Positions 7,477-14,600 of a DNA stretch of 14,755 nt are shown here, piece after piece; the first letter of the stretch is position 1, and every line of letters begins with the position of its first letter. The stretch comes from Actinomycetes bacterium. Its GTDB lineage: Bacteria > Actinomycetota > Actinomycetes > Actinomycetales > Microbacteriaceae. The notes under the pieces are model-generated. The model searched no databases, was not told where the DNA came from, and was given only the letters and a program-made list of their open reading frames with translations. The DNA lies in assembly GCA_023432005.1 (NCBI GenBank), contig JAEYVF010000162.1, forward strand, positions 1-14,755, in the 5' to 3' direction. A program made the translations under genes and the position numbers.

Positions 7477-8357
7477 CGCACGACCTCCTTGAAGATCTGG
7501 GCGAGGGTCGGATGCTGGCGCGCGAAGTCCGAGACGCCGCCGCGCGCGACGGCGGCCTCGAGCACGCGCTGCACGGCCTCGGGGGACTCCGCGTCGAAGA
7601 GGGCGTAGCCGCCGTCGGCCTCGATGACGGCGATGCCCGCCTGCTCGCGCACCCATCCGGCGTCGCCGTCGGTCTGCAGCTGGTAGCGCAGGGTCGCGTG
7701 CTCCGCGCGCAGCTCGGCGCGCGGCCCCGCGGCGCGGATGCTGCCCTCGGCGATGATGACGAGGTCGTCGCACAGACGCTCGACGATGTCGAGCTGGTGG
7801 CTCGAGAAGAGCACGGGGATACCCCGGTGCGCGCGCTCCGCGAGCACCTCGGCGACGACGTCGACGGCCATGGGGTCGAGACCGCTGAAGGGCTCGTCGA
7901 GCATGAGCACGTCGGGCTCGTGCACGAGCGCCGCCGCGATCTGGGCGCGCTGCTGGTTGCCGAGCGACAGCTTCTCGATGTGGTCGTCGGCGCGCTCGGT
8001 GAGCGAGAGGCGCGCGAGCAGCTCGTCGGTGCTGCGCTTCGCGTCGGCCGGCGTCAGCCCGTGCAGCCGTGCGAGGTAGATGAGCTGCTCGGCGAGCTTC
8101 ATCTTCGGGTAGAGGCCGCGCTCCTCGGGCATGTAGCCGAAGCGGCGTCGGCCGGTCGTGCCGAGCGGCGCGCCGTCGAGGGTGACGGTGCCGGCATCCG
8201 GCTCGAGCACGCCGAGCACGATGCGCATCGTGGTCGTCTTGCCGGCCCCGTTGCCGCCCACGAACCCGGTCATCCGGCCGGGGGCGACGTCGAAGCTCAC
8301 GTCGTGCAGCACGCGCCGCGTGCCGTAGCTCTTGCTGACGTCTCGGATCTCGAGCAC
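7473..8357 (-). CDS. ABC transporter ATP-binding protein, NatA-like
   Basis: A 294-residue ATPase subunit of the exporter. Seen in order: Walker A GGNGAGKTT (34-42), Q-loop region GYMPEERGLYP (74-84), signature LSLGNQQ (130-136), Walker B VLMLDEP (150-156) with the D-loop SGLDP, and the switch histidine SSHQ (His187). The LS-x-GNQQ form of the signature, rather than LSGGQ, is usual for NatA-like proteins, as is the extra C-terminal domain (about 205-294, DUF4162-like). The start is GTG 8357, preceded by GGGAGG with four nucleotides between. The frame stays open to 8522, but the extra residues are a low-complexity Pro/Gly stretch translated from a G-rich spacer and are rejected. It overlaps the permease gene by 4 nt and lies 103 nt after the response regulator. 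Confidence 0.93.
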   Translation of the reverse strand: MLEIRDVSKSYGTRRVLHDVSFDVAPGRMTGFVGGNGAGKTTTMRIVLGVLEPDAGTVTLDGAPLGTTGRRRFGYMPEERGLYPKMKLAEQLIYLARLHGLTPADAKRSTDELLARLSLTERADDHIEKLSLGNQQRAQIAAALVHEPDVLMLDEPFSGLDPMAVDVVAEVLAERAHRGIPVLFSSHQLDIVERLCDDLVIIAEGSIRAAGPRAELRAEHATLRYQLQTDGDAGWVREQAGIAVIEADGGYALFDAESPEAVQRVLEAAVARGGVSDFARQHPTLAQIFKEVVR

Positions 8358-8388
8358 GGAACCTCCCTGGATCGCGTCCAAGCTACGT

Positions 8389-8439
8389 CCGCCCCCGCCT
8401 CCTCCGCCTCCCCCCTGCGGCGGACGCCCCGCGGGGGAG
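8389..8439 (-). other. G-rich, potentially structured spacer between the response regulator and ABC genes
   Basis: On the minus (sense) strand this 5' region of the ABC genes has closely spaced G runs (GGGGGG, GG, GG, GG, GG, GGGGG, GG separated by single A or C), enough for a two-tier G-quadruplex. It also contains the inverted repeat CTCCCCC/GGGGGAG (plus 8408-8414 and 8433-8439) around an inner GCGG/CCGC pair. The hairpin could end the regulator transcript, but no U-tract follows. Another view is simple low-complexity drift in GC-rich DNA. Confidence 0.35.
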
Positions 8440-8460
8440 CGTTCGGCCACACGCGGCGGG

Positions 8461-9108
8461 TCAGGCGCGCGCGAAACCGGAGCGGTAGGCGTGCACGACG
8501 GCCTGCACGCGGTCGCGCACACCGAGCTTGAGCAGGATGCTGGAGACGTGGGTCTTCACGGTCGCCTCGCCGACGTGGAGGCGCCCCGCGATCTCGGCGT
8601 TGGAGAGGCCGTCGGCGAGCAGCCGGAACACGTCGGCCTCGCGCTCCGTGAGCTCCCCGACGGCGGGGTCCGCCGCGGGCTCACCGGATGCCGCGCCGAA
8701 GCGCTCGATGACGCGGCGCGTCACGGCGGGCGAGAGCAGGGCGTCGCCCGCCGCGAGCACTCGCACGGCGTCGACGAGCTGCTCGGGGCTCGCCGTCTTC
8801 AACAGGAACCCCGAGGCGCCCGCCTCGAGCGCCTGGAAGAGGTAGTCGTCGCGGTCGAACGTCGTGAGCACGAGCACCGCCGGGGCCGCGGGGGCGCCCG
8901 TGATGCGACGCGTGGCCTCGAGGCCGTCGACGCCCGGCATCTGCACGTCCATGCACACGACGTCGGGGGCGAGCCGCGCGGATGCCGCGATCGCCTCGAG
9001 CCCGTCACCCGCCTCGCCGACCACCTCGAGGTCGGGTTGCGCGTCGATGATCACCCGGAAGCCCGTGCGCACGAGGGTCTGATCGTCGACGAGCAGCACG
9101 CGCGTCAT
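8461..9108 (-). CDS. NarL/FixJ (LuxR-type) DNA-binding response regulator
   Basis: A 215-residue two-domain response regulator. The receiver domain spans about 1-120, with the acidic pair Asp8-Asp9, phospho-acceptor Asp54 in CMDVQMPG, Thr82/Thr83 and Lys104 (FLLKTASPEQ). A linker rich in Ala/Pro/Gly leads to a LuxR-type helix-turn-helix from about 152 to 210 (LTEREADVFRLLADGLSNAE, then VGEATVKTHVSSILLKLGV). The start ATG at 9108 has GGAGG seven nucleotides upstream and overlaps the kinase stop codon (ATGA), so the two proteins are almost certainly a cognate pair made in a fixed ratio. Its likely target is the ABC exporter that begins 103 nt downstream, which is inference from position. Confidence 0.95.
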   Translation of the reverse strand: MTRVLLVDDQTLVRTGFRVIIDAQPDLEVVGEAGDGLEAIAASARLAPDVVCMDVQMPGVDGLEATRRITGAPAAPAVLVLTTFDRDDYLFQALEAGASGFLLKTASPEQLVDAVRVLAAGDALLSPAVTRRVIERFGAASGEPAADPAVGELTEREADVFRLLADGLSNAEIAGRLHVGEATVKTHVSSILLKLGVRDRVQAVVHAYRSGFARA

Positions 9109-10385
9109 CCGGCCGCCTCCCGCGCGAGGGGGATGCGCGCGCGGACCAGGTAGCCGCCGCGGGTGCGCGGCCCGAGCTCGAGGCTGCCGCCCGACGCGGC
9201 GACCCTCTCGCGCATCCCGAGCTGGCCGAGCCCGCCGGGCACGCGCGCGACGGCGCGGCTGCCGGTGTTCGTCACCTCGAGCTCGACGTGGTCTCCGCCG
9301 TAGCGCACGCGCACGTCGGCCGTGGCCGCGGTGCCCGCGTGCTTGCGCACGTTCGTGAGGGCCTCCTGGGCGATGCGGTACAGGTTGACGCTCGCCACCG
9401 ACGGCACGGGCACAGGGTCGCCCACGACCTGGAACGAGGTCGGCACGCCCGCGTCCTCCGAGGCCGCGACGAGCTCGGGCAGCCGTTCGAGGCCGTTCGC
9501 CGTGTCGACCACGTCATCGTCGTCGCGCAGCGTCGTGAGCATGTCGTGCAGCTCGCTGATGGTCTCGCGGCTCGTGTGCTCGATCGTCTGGAGGGCGGCG
9601 GACGCGGCGTCGGGGTCGTCGCGCAGCACCGTGCGCGCGGCGCCCGCCTGGATGCCGATGACGCTCACGTGGTGGGCGACGGCGTCGTGCAGCTCGCGCG
9701 CGATCCGCACGCGGTCGAGCGCCACGGCCTGCGTCGCGGAGCGCTCGCGCTCGCGCTCGAGCTCGCGCGTGCGCTCCTCGAGCTGCCAGCGCGCGTGCGC
9801 CGACGCGAACGCGCGGTCGCCGAACCACCACGCGCCGGCGAAGTAGAGCACGTTGATGAGCACCTGGATGAGCATGTAGGCCACGAGCGGCGAGAACGCC
9901 CCGACGCGCGAGATCCCCTCGAACGCCTCCGGGTCGGTGGCGGCCTGGAAGAGCGCGACGAGGAGCCAGACGATCATCGCCACCACGATCACGGCGCGGA
10001 CGGCGAAGGCGAGCGATCGTCGTGACACCCACGCGCCGATCGTGTAGAGCGCCATGAACAGCGTGATGTTGGAGACGAGCAGCTCGGGCACCTCGAGCAG
10101 GCCGACGACGAAGAACCCCGCGGAGACCAGGGTGCCCGCGATGAGCGGATGGCTGCGCCGCAGGGCGAGCGGGAGGGACGCGAGGGCGAGAGCCGCGAAG
10201 GTGAGCGTCGCATCGGCGGGCTCGTCGTAGATGCCGGCGATGCGGTACAGCTGCTGGCTCAGGATCGCCGCGACGAAGAGGCCGACGGCCGTCGCGAGGT
10301 CGATGACGCGTTCACGACGGGTCGGCGCCGGGCGGACCCACCCGGTCGCCTCGCGCGACGCGGATGCGCGGGACGGCGTGCTCAC
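9105..10385 (-). CDS. Sensor histidine kinase, HPK7 (NarX/DesK) type
   Basis: A 426-residue membrane sensor kinase. A Ser/Arg-rich cytoplasmic tail (1-27) precedes about six hydrophobic segments (roughly 28-49, 62-76, 80-97, 103-119, 125-148 and 164-187) with short loops, so it probably senses something in or near the membrane. A charged linker of coiled-coil character follows (200-225). The dimerisation/phosphorylation domain has RIARELHDAVAHHVSVIG with His233, the HPK7 form. The HATPase_c domain has the N-box QEALTNVRKHA (Asn345) and GGLGQLGMRERV (384-395). The usual DxGxG aspartate position reads VTNTG (Asn373), a variation seen in this kinase class. It starts at GTG 10385, nine nucleotides after the marR stop, with no clear Shine-Dalgarno. 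TAGGCT lies six nucleotides before the start. It overlaps the response regulator by 4 nt. Confidence 0.93.
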   Translation of the reverse strand: MSTPSRASASREATGWVRPAPTRRERVIDLATAVGLFVAAILSQQLYRIAGIYDEPADATLTFAALALASLPLALRRSHPLIAGTLVSAGFFVVGLLEVPELLVSNITLFMALYTIGAWVSRRSLAFAVRAVIVVAMIVWLLVALFQAATDPEAFEGISRVGAFSPLVAYMLIQVLINVLYFAGAWWFGDRAFASAHARWQLEERTRELERERERSATQAVALDRVRIARELHDAVAHHVSVIGIQAGAARTVLRDDPDAASAALQTIEHTSRETISELHDMLTTLRDDDDVVDTANGLERLPELVAASEDAGVPTSFQVVGDPVPVPSVASVNLYRIAQEALTNVRKHAGTAATADVRVRYGGDHVELEVTNTGSRAVARVPGGLGQLGMRERVAASGGSLELGPRTRGGYLVRARIPLAREAAG

Positions 10386-10391
10386 GCGGCG

Positions 10392-10397
10392 AGCCTA
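10392..10397 (-). promoter_or_regulatory. TAGGCT, candidate -10 element overlapping the marR stop codon
   Basis: The minus-strand junction TAGGCT-CGCCGC-GTG joins the marR stop (TAG) to the kinase start and matches the aldolase-fadD junction at 13 of 15 bases. It fits TANNNT with the spacing of a leaderless start, which would let the kinase and regulator be transcribed independently of marR. A weak AGG ribosome-binding site is the alternative. Confidence 0.3.
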
Positions 10398-10904
10398 GGC
10401 GGCGTCCCCGGTCTGCGCCTCCGTCTCACGGGGGAGCGCCTGCTCGCACACGGTGCCGAGCGCGGTGCGCATGCGCTTCGAGATGCGGCTGAGCACCGCC
10501 TTCTCCTCGTCGTCGAGCTGCGCGAAGAACCACTCGCGGATGGCGTCGGTGTGGTCGCGGGTGGCGCGCAGCAGGAGGCGGCTGCCGTCGGCGGTGAGGG
10601 TGACCCAGACGCCGCGCGCATCCGTCTCGCACTCGCGGCGCTCGACGAGCCCGCGGGCCTCCATGCGTGTGACCTGGTGCGAGACGCGGCTCTTCTCCCA
10701 CGAGAGCTCCTCCGCGAGCTCGCCGGTGCGGAGGCTGTGCTCGGGCGAGTGCCAGAGGCTCATCATGAGCAGGTACTCGGGGTGGGAGATGCCCGCGTCG
10801 TCCTGCAGTCGGCGGTCGAGCGCGGCGGCGAGCTCGCGTCCGCCCCGGAAGTAGTCACGCCAGAGACCCCATTCCTCGGGGCTCACCTCGGACACGGTCG
10901 ACAT
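10395..10904 (-). CDS. MarR family transcriptional regulator
   Basis: A 169-residue winged-helix regulator. Dimerisation helices at the N-terminus (about 8-38) and C-terminus (about 113-157) flank the DNA-binding core: LRTGELAEELSWEKSRVSHQ (58-77, helix-turn-helix), VTRMEARGLVERR and the wing DARGVWVTLT (96-105). The two cysteines, Cys92 and Cys153, are not in the N-terminal position used by OhrR-type peroxide sensors, so a small-molecule ligand is as likely as redox sensing. The ATG at 10904 is chosen because the longer frame begins with a TTG at 10943 inside the operator. No well-spaced Shine-Dalgarno is present (GAGG is only three nucleotides away); TATCCT lies seven nucleotides before the ATG. 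The gene diverges from the FMN reductase and leads into the kinase gene, so it probably represses both itself and the reductase. Confidence 0.92.
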   Translation of the reverse strand: MSTVSEVSPEEWGLWRDYFRGGRELAAALDRRLQDDAGISHPEYLLMMSLWHSPEHSLRTGELAEELSWEKSRVSHQVTRMEARGLVERRECETDARGVWVTLTADGSRLLLRATRDHTDAIREWFFAQLDDEEKAVLSRISKRMRTALGTVCEQALPRETEAQTGDAA

Positions 10905-10911
10905 GCGCCTC

Positions 10912-10917
10912 AGGATA
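10912..10917 (-). promoter_or_regulatory. Candidate -10 element for a leaderless marR transcript
   Basis: TATCCT on the minus strand is followed by GAGGCGC and then the marR ATG. A TTGATA inside the first operator lies 20 nt upstream, longer than the usual 16-18, so the -35 is uncertain. The hexamer is part of a direct repeat, TCAGGATAG (10910-10918) and TCAGGAATAG (10921-10930) on the plus strand. Confidence 0.4.
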
Positions 10918-10930
10918 GCCTCAGGAATAG

Positions 10931-10944
10931 GTTGACGTATCAAC
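10931..10944. promoter_or_regulatory. MarR-type operator, copy 1
   Basis: GTTGACGTATCAAC is an inverted repeat with perfect GTTGA/TCAAC arms around CGTA. It covers the -35 of the divergent FMN reductase promoter and lies about 27 bp upstream of the marR start. Position and symmetry make it a likely binding site for the adjacent MarR protein, which is inference. Confidence 0.65.
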
Positions 10945-10959
10945 TTGTTCTGCTACGGT
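10932..10959 (+). promoter_or_regulatory. Promoter of the FMN reductase gene
   Basis: TTGACG (10932-10937) and TACGGT (10954-10959) are separated by 16 bp, a good match to a housekeeping actinobacterial promoter. Transcription would start near 10966, inside the second operator copy, giving a leader of about 25 nt that contains the AGGAGG ribosome-binding site. Confidence 0.6.
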
Positions 10960-10970
10960 GACGTGTCAAC
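10957..10970. promoter_or_regulatory. MarR-type operator, copy 2
   Basis: GGTGACGTGTCAAC matches the first operator at 12 of 14 positions and lies 26 bp further, overlapping the -10 and predicted start of the reductase promoter. Two sites over one promoter fit repression by two MarR dimers. Confidence 0.6.
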
Positions 10971-10990
10971 TACCTCAGGAGGACGACGGA

Positions 10991-11587
10991 ATGAGCAACG
11001 AGCTCCGCATCGGCATCATCATCGGCAGCACCCGCCCCGGCCGCGTGGGCGACCAGGTCGCGACGTGGGTGCAGGAGCACGCCTCGCGCCTCGGCGACGC
11101 ACGGTACGAGGTCATCGACCTCGCCGATTTCCAGCTCCCGCTGCTCGACGAGGCCGTGCCCGCGTCCGCCGGCCGCTACGAGCACGACCACACGCGCGCC
11201 TGGGCCGAGAAGATCGACGGCTACGACGGCTTCGTGTTCGTGACCAGCGAGTACAACCACGCACCCTCGCCCGCGCTGCTCAACGCCATCTCGTTCATCT
11301 ACGGCGAGTGGAACGACAAGGCGGCCGCGATCGTCAGCTACGGCGCCCTCTCGGCCGGCGTGCGCGCTGCCGACAAGCTGCGCAGCACCCTCGGCGAGCT
11401 CCAGATCGCGGATGTGCGCACCCAGCTCGCGTTCTCGTTCTTCCACGACTTCGAGAACTTCAGCGTCTTCACGCCGGGTGAGCGCCACCTCGCGACCCTG
11501 CAGGGGCTCGTCGACCAGCTCGAGAGCTGGACCGAGGCCATGCGCGGCGTACGTGTCGCCAAACTCGAGGCTGCCGCCGCCGCGTAG
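10991..11587 (+). CDS. NADPH-dependent FMN reductase family protein (flavodoxin-like fold)
   Basis: A 198-residue flavodoxin-fold oxidoreductase that would use NAD(P)H and FMN to reduce a flavin, quinone or similar compound in the cytoplasm. The N-terminal strand leads into GSTRPGR (12-18), the FMN phosphate loop; TSEYNHAPSPALLNAI (85-100) is the second flavin-binding motif of the family; and SYGALSAG (116-123) completes the site. The C-terminus ends in a run of five alanines. The start ATG at 10991 has AGGAGG with eight nucleotides between, a strong signal. It is transcribed away from marR and has two putative MarR sites over its promoter. That arrangement, a quinone- or nitro-compound-type reductase under a divergent MarR repressor, is common in electrophile responses, so detoxification is the most likely job; the substrate is not readable. 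Confidence 0.92.
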   Translation: MSNELRIGIIIGSTRPGRVGDQVATWVQEHASRLGDARYEVIDLADFQLPLLDEAVPASAGRYEHDHTRAWAEKIDGYDGFVFVTSEYNHAPSPALLNAISFIYGEWNDKAAAIVSYGALSAGVRAADKLRSTLGELQIADVRTQLAFSFFHDFENFSVFTPGERHLATLQGLVDQLESWTEAMRGVRVAKLEAAAAA

Positions 11588-11596
11588 CCGGAGTCG

Positions 11597-11645
11597 CCGT
11601 TCCGCGTGTTCGCCACCGTTCCTTCGGAACGAACACGCGGAACGG
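11597..11645. terminator. Large perfect stem-loop between the FMN reductase and putA
   Basis: CCGTTCCGCGTGTTCG (11597-11612) and CGAACACGCGGAACGG (11630-11645) are 16-base perfect reverse complements. The 17-base loop holds a smaller TTCC-TTC-GGAA stem, and an alternative fold pairs CGTTCC with GGAACG (11617-11622, 11626-11631). It starts 10 nt after the reductase stop and ends 19 nt before the proposed putA -10. No U-tract follows on the plus strand, so it is a U-tract-free terminator candidate or a repeat-type element rather than a classic intrinsic terminator. Confidence 0.6.
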
Positions 11646-11663
11646 GAACCAAGGTGGGTCGTC

Positions 11664-11669
11664 TACCCT
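11664..11669 (+). promoter_or_regulatory. Candidate -10 element for a leaderless putA transcript
   Basis: TACCCT is followed by CTCCACC and then the putA ATG, so transcription would start on the A of the start codon. AAGGTGG (11651-11657) is too far from the ATG (19 nt) to be its ribosome-binding site. No clear -35 is seen at the expected position. Confidence 0.45.
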
Positions 11670-11676
11670 CTCCACC

Positions 11677-14600
11677 ATGGCGGTTCCCCCCGATCTGCCG
11701 GCCCTCGATGAGACGGTCGCGCTCGTGCGTCGCTGGCTCGCGGCCGCATCCGAGGTGAAGCCGGATGCCGGGGCCGAGCGCCTGGCGGGCCTGCTTCGCG
11801 ACCCCGTCGGCCTCGATTTCGCGCTCGGCTTCGTCGATCGCGTCGTGCGCCCCGAGGATCCCCGCGTCGCCGCGAAGAACTTCGAGCGGCTGTCGCGCCG
11901 CGTGCCGCGCTTCCTGCCCTGGTACCTGCGCGCGCTCATCGTGCTGGGCGGCGGCTTCTCGGTGCTCGCGCCGCGCCTCGTGATCCCCATCGCCCGGCGC
12001 GCGCTGCGCTTCATGGTGAGCCATCTCGTGATCGACGCGACTCCGAAGAGCCTCGACAAGGCTCTCGCCGAGCTGCGCTCGTCAGGCGCCCGCCTCAACA
12101 TCAACCTGCTGGGCGAGGCCGTGCTCGGCGACCGGGAGGCCGCGCGCCGGCTGCAGGGCACGCGCGAGCTGCTCGCGCGCGACGACGTGGACTACGTCTC
12201 GATCAAGGTGTCGGCTGTCGCCGCGCAGCTGAACCTGTGGGGTTTCGACGAGACCGTCGAGCGCGTGGTCGCGTTGCTGCGCCCGCTCTACCTCGACGCG
12301 GCACGCTCGCGGTCGCGCCCGCGCAAGTTCATCAACCTCGACATGGAGGAGTACCGCGACCTCGGGCTCACGATCGCGGTCTTCACGCGCCTGCTCGAGG
12401 AGCCCGAGCTGCGGGGGCTCGAGGCCGGCATCGTGCTGCAGGCCTACCTCCCCGACTCGGTCGCCGCTCTCGCCCACCTCACCGAGTGGGCGCAGCGCCG
12501 CGTGGCCTCGGGCGGGGCGGGGATCAAGGTGCGCATCGTCAAGGGCGCCAACCTCGCGATGGAGCGCGTCGACGCGACGATGCACGGCTGGCCGCTCGCG
12601 CCCTGGCCCACCAAGCGGCAGACCGACACGAATTACAAGCGAATGCTCGTGGCCGCCCTCACCCCCGAGGCGACGTCGGCCGTGCGCATCGGGGTCGCGG
12701 GGCACAACCTGTTCGACCTCGCCTTCGCGTGGCTGCTCGCCCGGCGCCGCGAGATCGACCACCAGGTCGACATCGAGATGCTGCTCGGCATGGCCCCCGC
12801 CCAGGCGCGCGCCGTGCGCGCCGAGACGCGGCGGCTCATCCTCTACACGCCCGTCGTGCACCCCGAGGAGTTCGACGCTGCGATCAGCTACCTCGTGCGC
12901 CGCCTCGAGGAGAACGCGAGCGGCGAGAACTTCATCTCGGGGCTCTTCGACCTCGACGACCCCGTCGTGTTCCGCCGCGAGGCCGAGCGCTTCGCCGCAT
13001 CCCTCGACGAGCTCGACGACGAGGTGCCGCCCGCGAACCGCACCCAGAACCGCCTGAGCCCGCCGCTGCCCCGCGCGCCGCAGAGCTTCCGGAACGAGCC
13101 CGACACCGATCCGGCGCTCGTCGCCAACCGGATGTGGGCGGAGGGGGTGCTGGAGCGCTCGCGCACGACGCAGCTCGGCTTCGCATCCCTCGCCGCGGCG
13201 CGCGTCGAGGATCCCGCGGTCATCGACGTGCTCGTGCGGGAGGCGGCGGATGCCGGCCGCCGCTGGGCGCAGGTGCCCCCGCGCGCGCGGGCCGAGCTGC
13301 TCGAGCGCGTGGGGGAGGTGCTGTCGGTGTACCGGGGGCGCCTCATCGAGGTCATGGTCGCCGAGACCGGCAAGACGCTCGCGGAGGCGGACGCCGAGGT
13401 GAGCGAGGCGGTCGATTTCGCCTTCTTCTCCGCCGAGCGGGCGCGCGAGCTGGGCGCCGTGCGCGATGCGACCTTCGTGCCCGCGGCCCTCACGCTCGTC
13501 GTGCCGCCGTGGAACTTCCCGGTGTCGATCCCCGCGGGAGGTGTGTTGTCGGCGCTCGCGGCGGGGAGCGCCGTCGTGCTGAAGCCCGCGCCGCAAGCCC
13601 GTCGGTGCGGCGCGGTGCTCGCCGAGGCGCTGTGGGAGGCGGGCGTGCCGCGCGAGCTGCTGCGACTCGTCGACGTCGACGAGGGCGCGCTCGGGCAGCG
13701 GCTCGTCACGGCGCCGGACGTGGGCCGCGTCATGCTGACGGGGTCCTTCGAGACGGCGGCGCTCTTCCGATCGTGGCGTCCCGAGCTGGCGCTTCTCGCC
13801 GAGACGAGCGGCAAGAACGCGATCGTCGTCACGCCCTCCGCCGACCTCGACCTCGCCGTCAGGGACCTCGTCGTGAGCGCCTTCGGCAACGCGGGGCAGA
13901 AGTGCTCGGCGGCGTCGCTCGCGATCCTCGTCGGCACGGTCGCCGACTCGGAGCGCTTCCGGCGCCAGCTCGCGGATGCCGTGGCGAGCCTCGCGGTCGG
14001 CTGGCCGCAGGACTCGGGGTCCGTCGTCGGGCCGCTCATCGAGCCGCCGGGTGCGAAGCTCACGCGCGGGCTCACGCGGCTCGAGGAGGGCGAGTCGTGG
14101 CTCGTGGCCCCGCGGCAGCTGGACGACACCGGCCGCCTGTGGTCGCCGGGCGTGCGCGACGGCGTCGTGGCGGGATCCGACTTCCATCGCACCGAGTACT
14201 TCGGGCCCGTGCTCGGTCTCATGCGAGCCGCCGACCTCGACGAGGCGCTCGCTCTGCAGAACGGCGTCGCCTACGGGCTCACGGCCGGCATCCAGTCGCT
14301 CGACGCCGACGAGGTCGGCGCGTGGATCGATCGCGTGCAGGCGGGCAACCTCTACGTCAACCGGCCCATCACGGGCGCGATCGTGCGGCGACAGCCGTTC
14401 GGCGGATGGAAGCGATCGTCGGTCGGACCGGGTGCGAAGGCGGGCGGACCGAACTCGCTGCTCGTGCTGGGGGACTGGCATCCCGTGCCCGCCGCGCCCG
14501 CGGGCGACCTGCGTCTCGACGGCCTCGATCCGCGCGTGCGCGGGCTCGTCGAGGCGTTCCAGCGCTCGCTCGACTACGCGGGGTTCGACGCCGTGCGGCG

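Noticed and set aside
8358..8522. N-terminal extension of the ABC ATPase (start at 8522)
   Set aside because: It would overlap the response regulator and translate the G-rich spacer into a poly-Gly stretch. GTG 8357 with GGGAGG gives the normal NatA N-terminus.
10905..10943. Upstream TTG start for marR
   Set aside because: It lies inside the first operator and adds 13 residues not expected for MarR proteins; no ribosome-binding site.
12082..14481. Long open frame on the minus strand opposite putA (799 codons)
   Set aside because: It is antisense to an uninterrupted PutA frame with intact active sites; the translation is low-complexity and Arg-rich with no recognisable motif.
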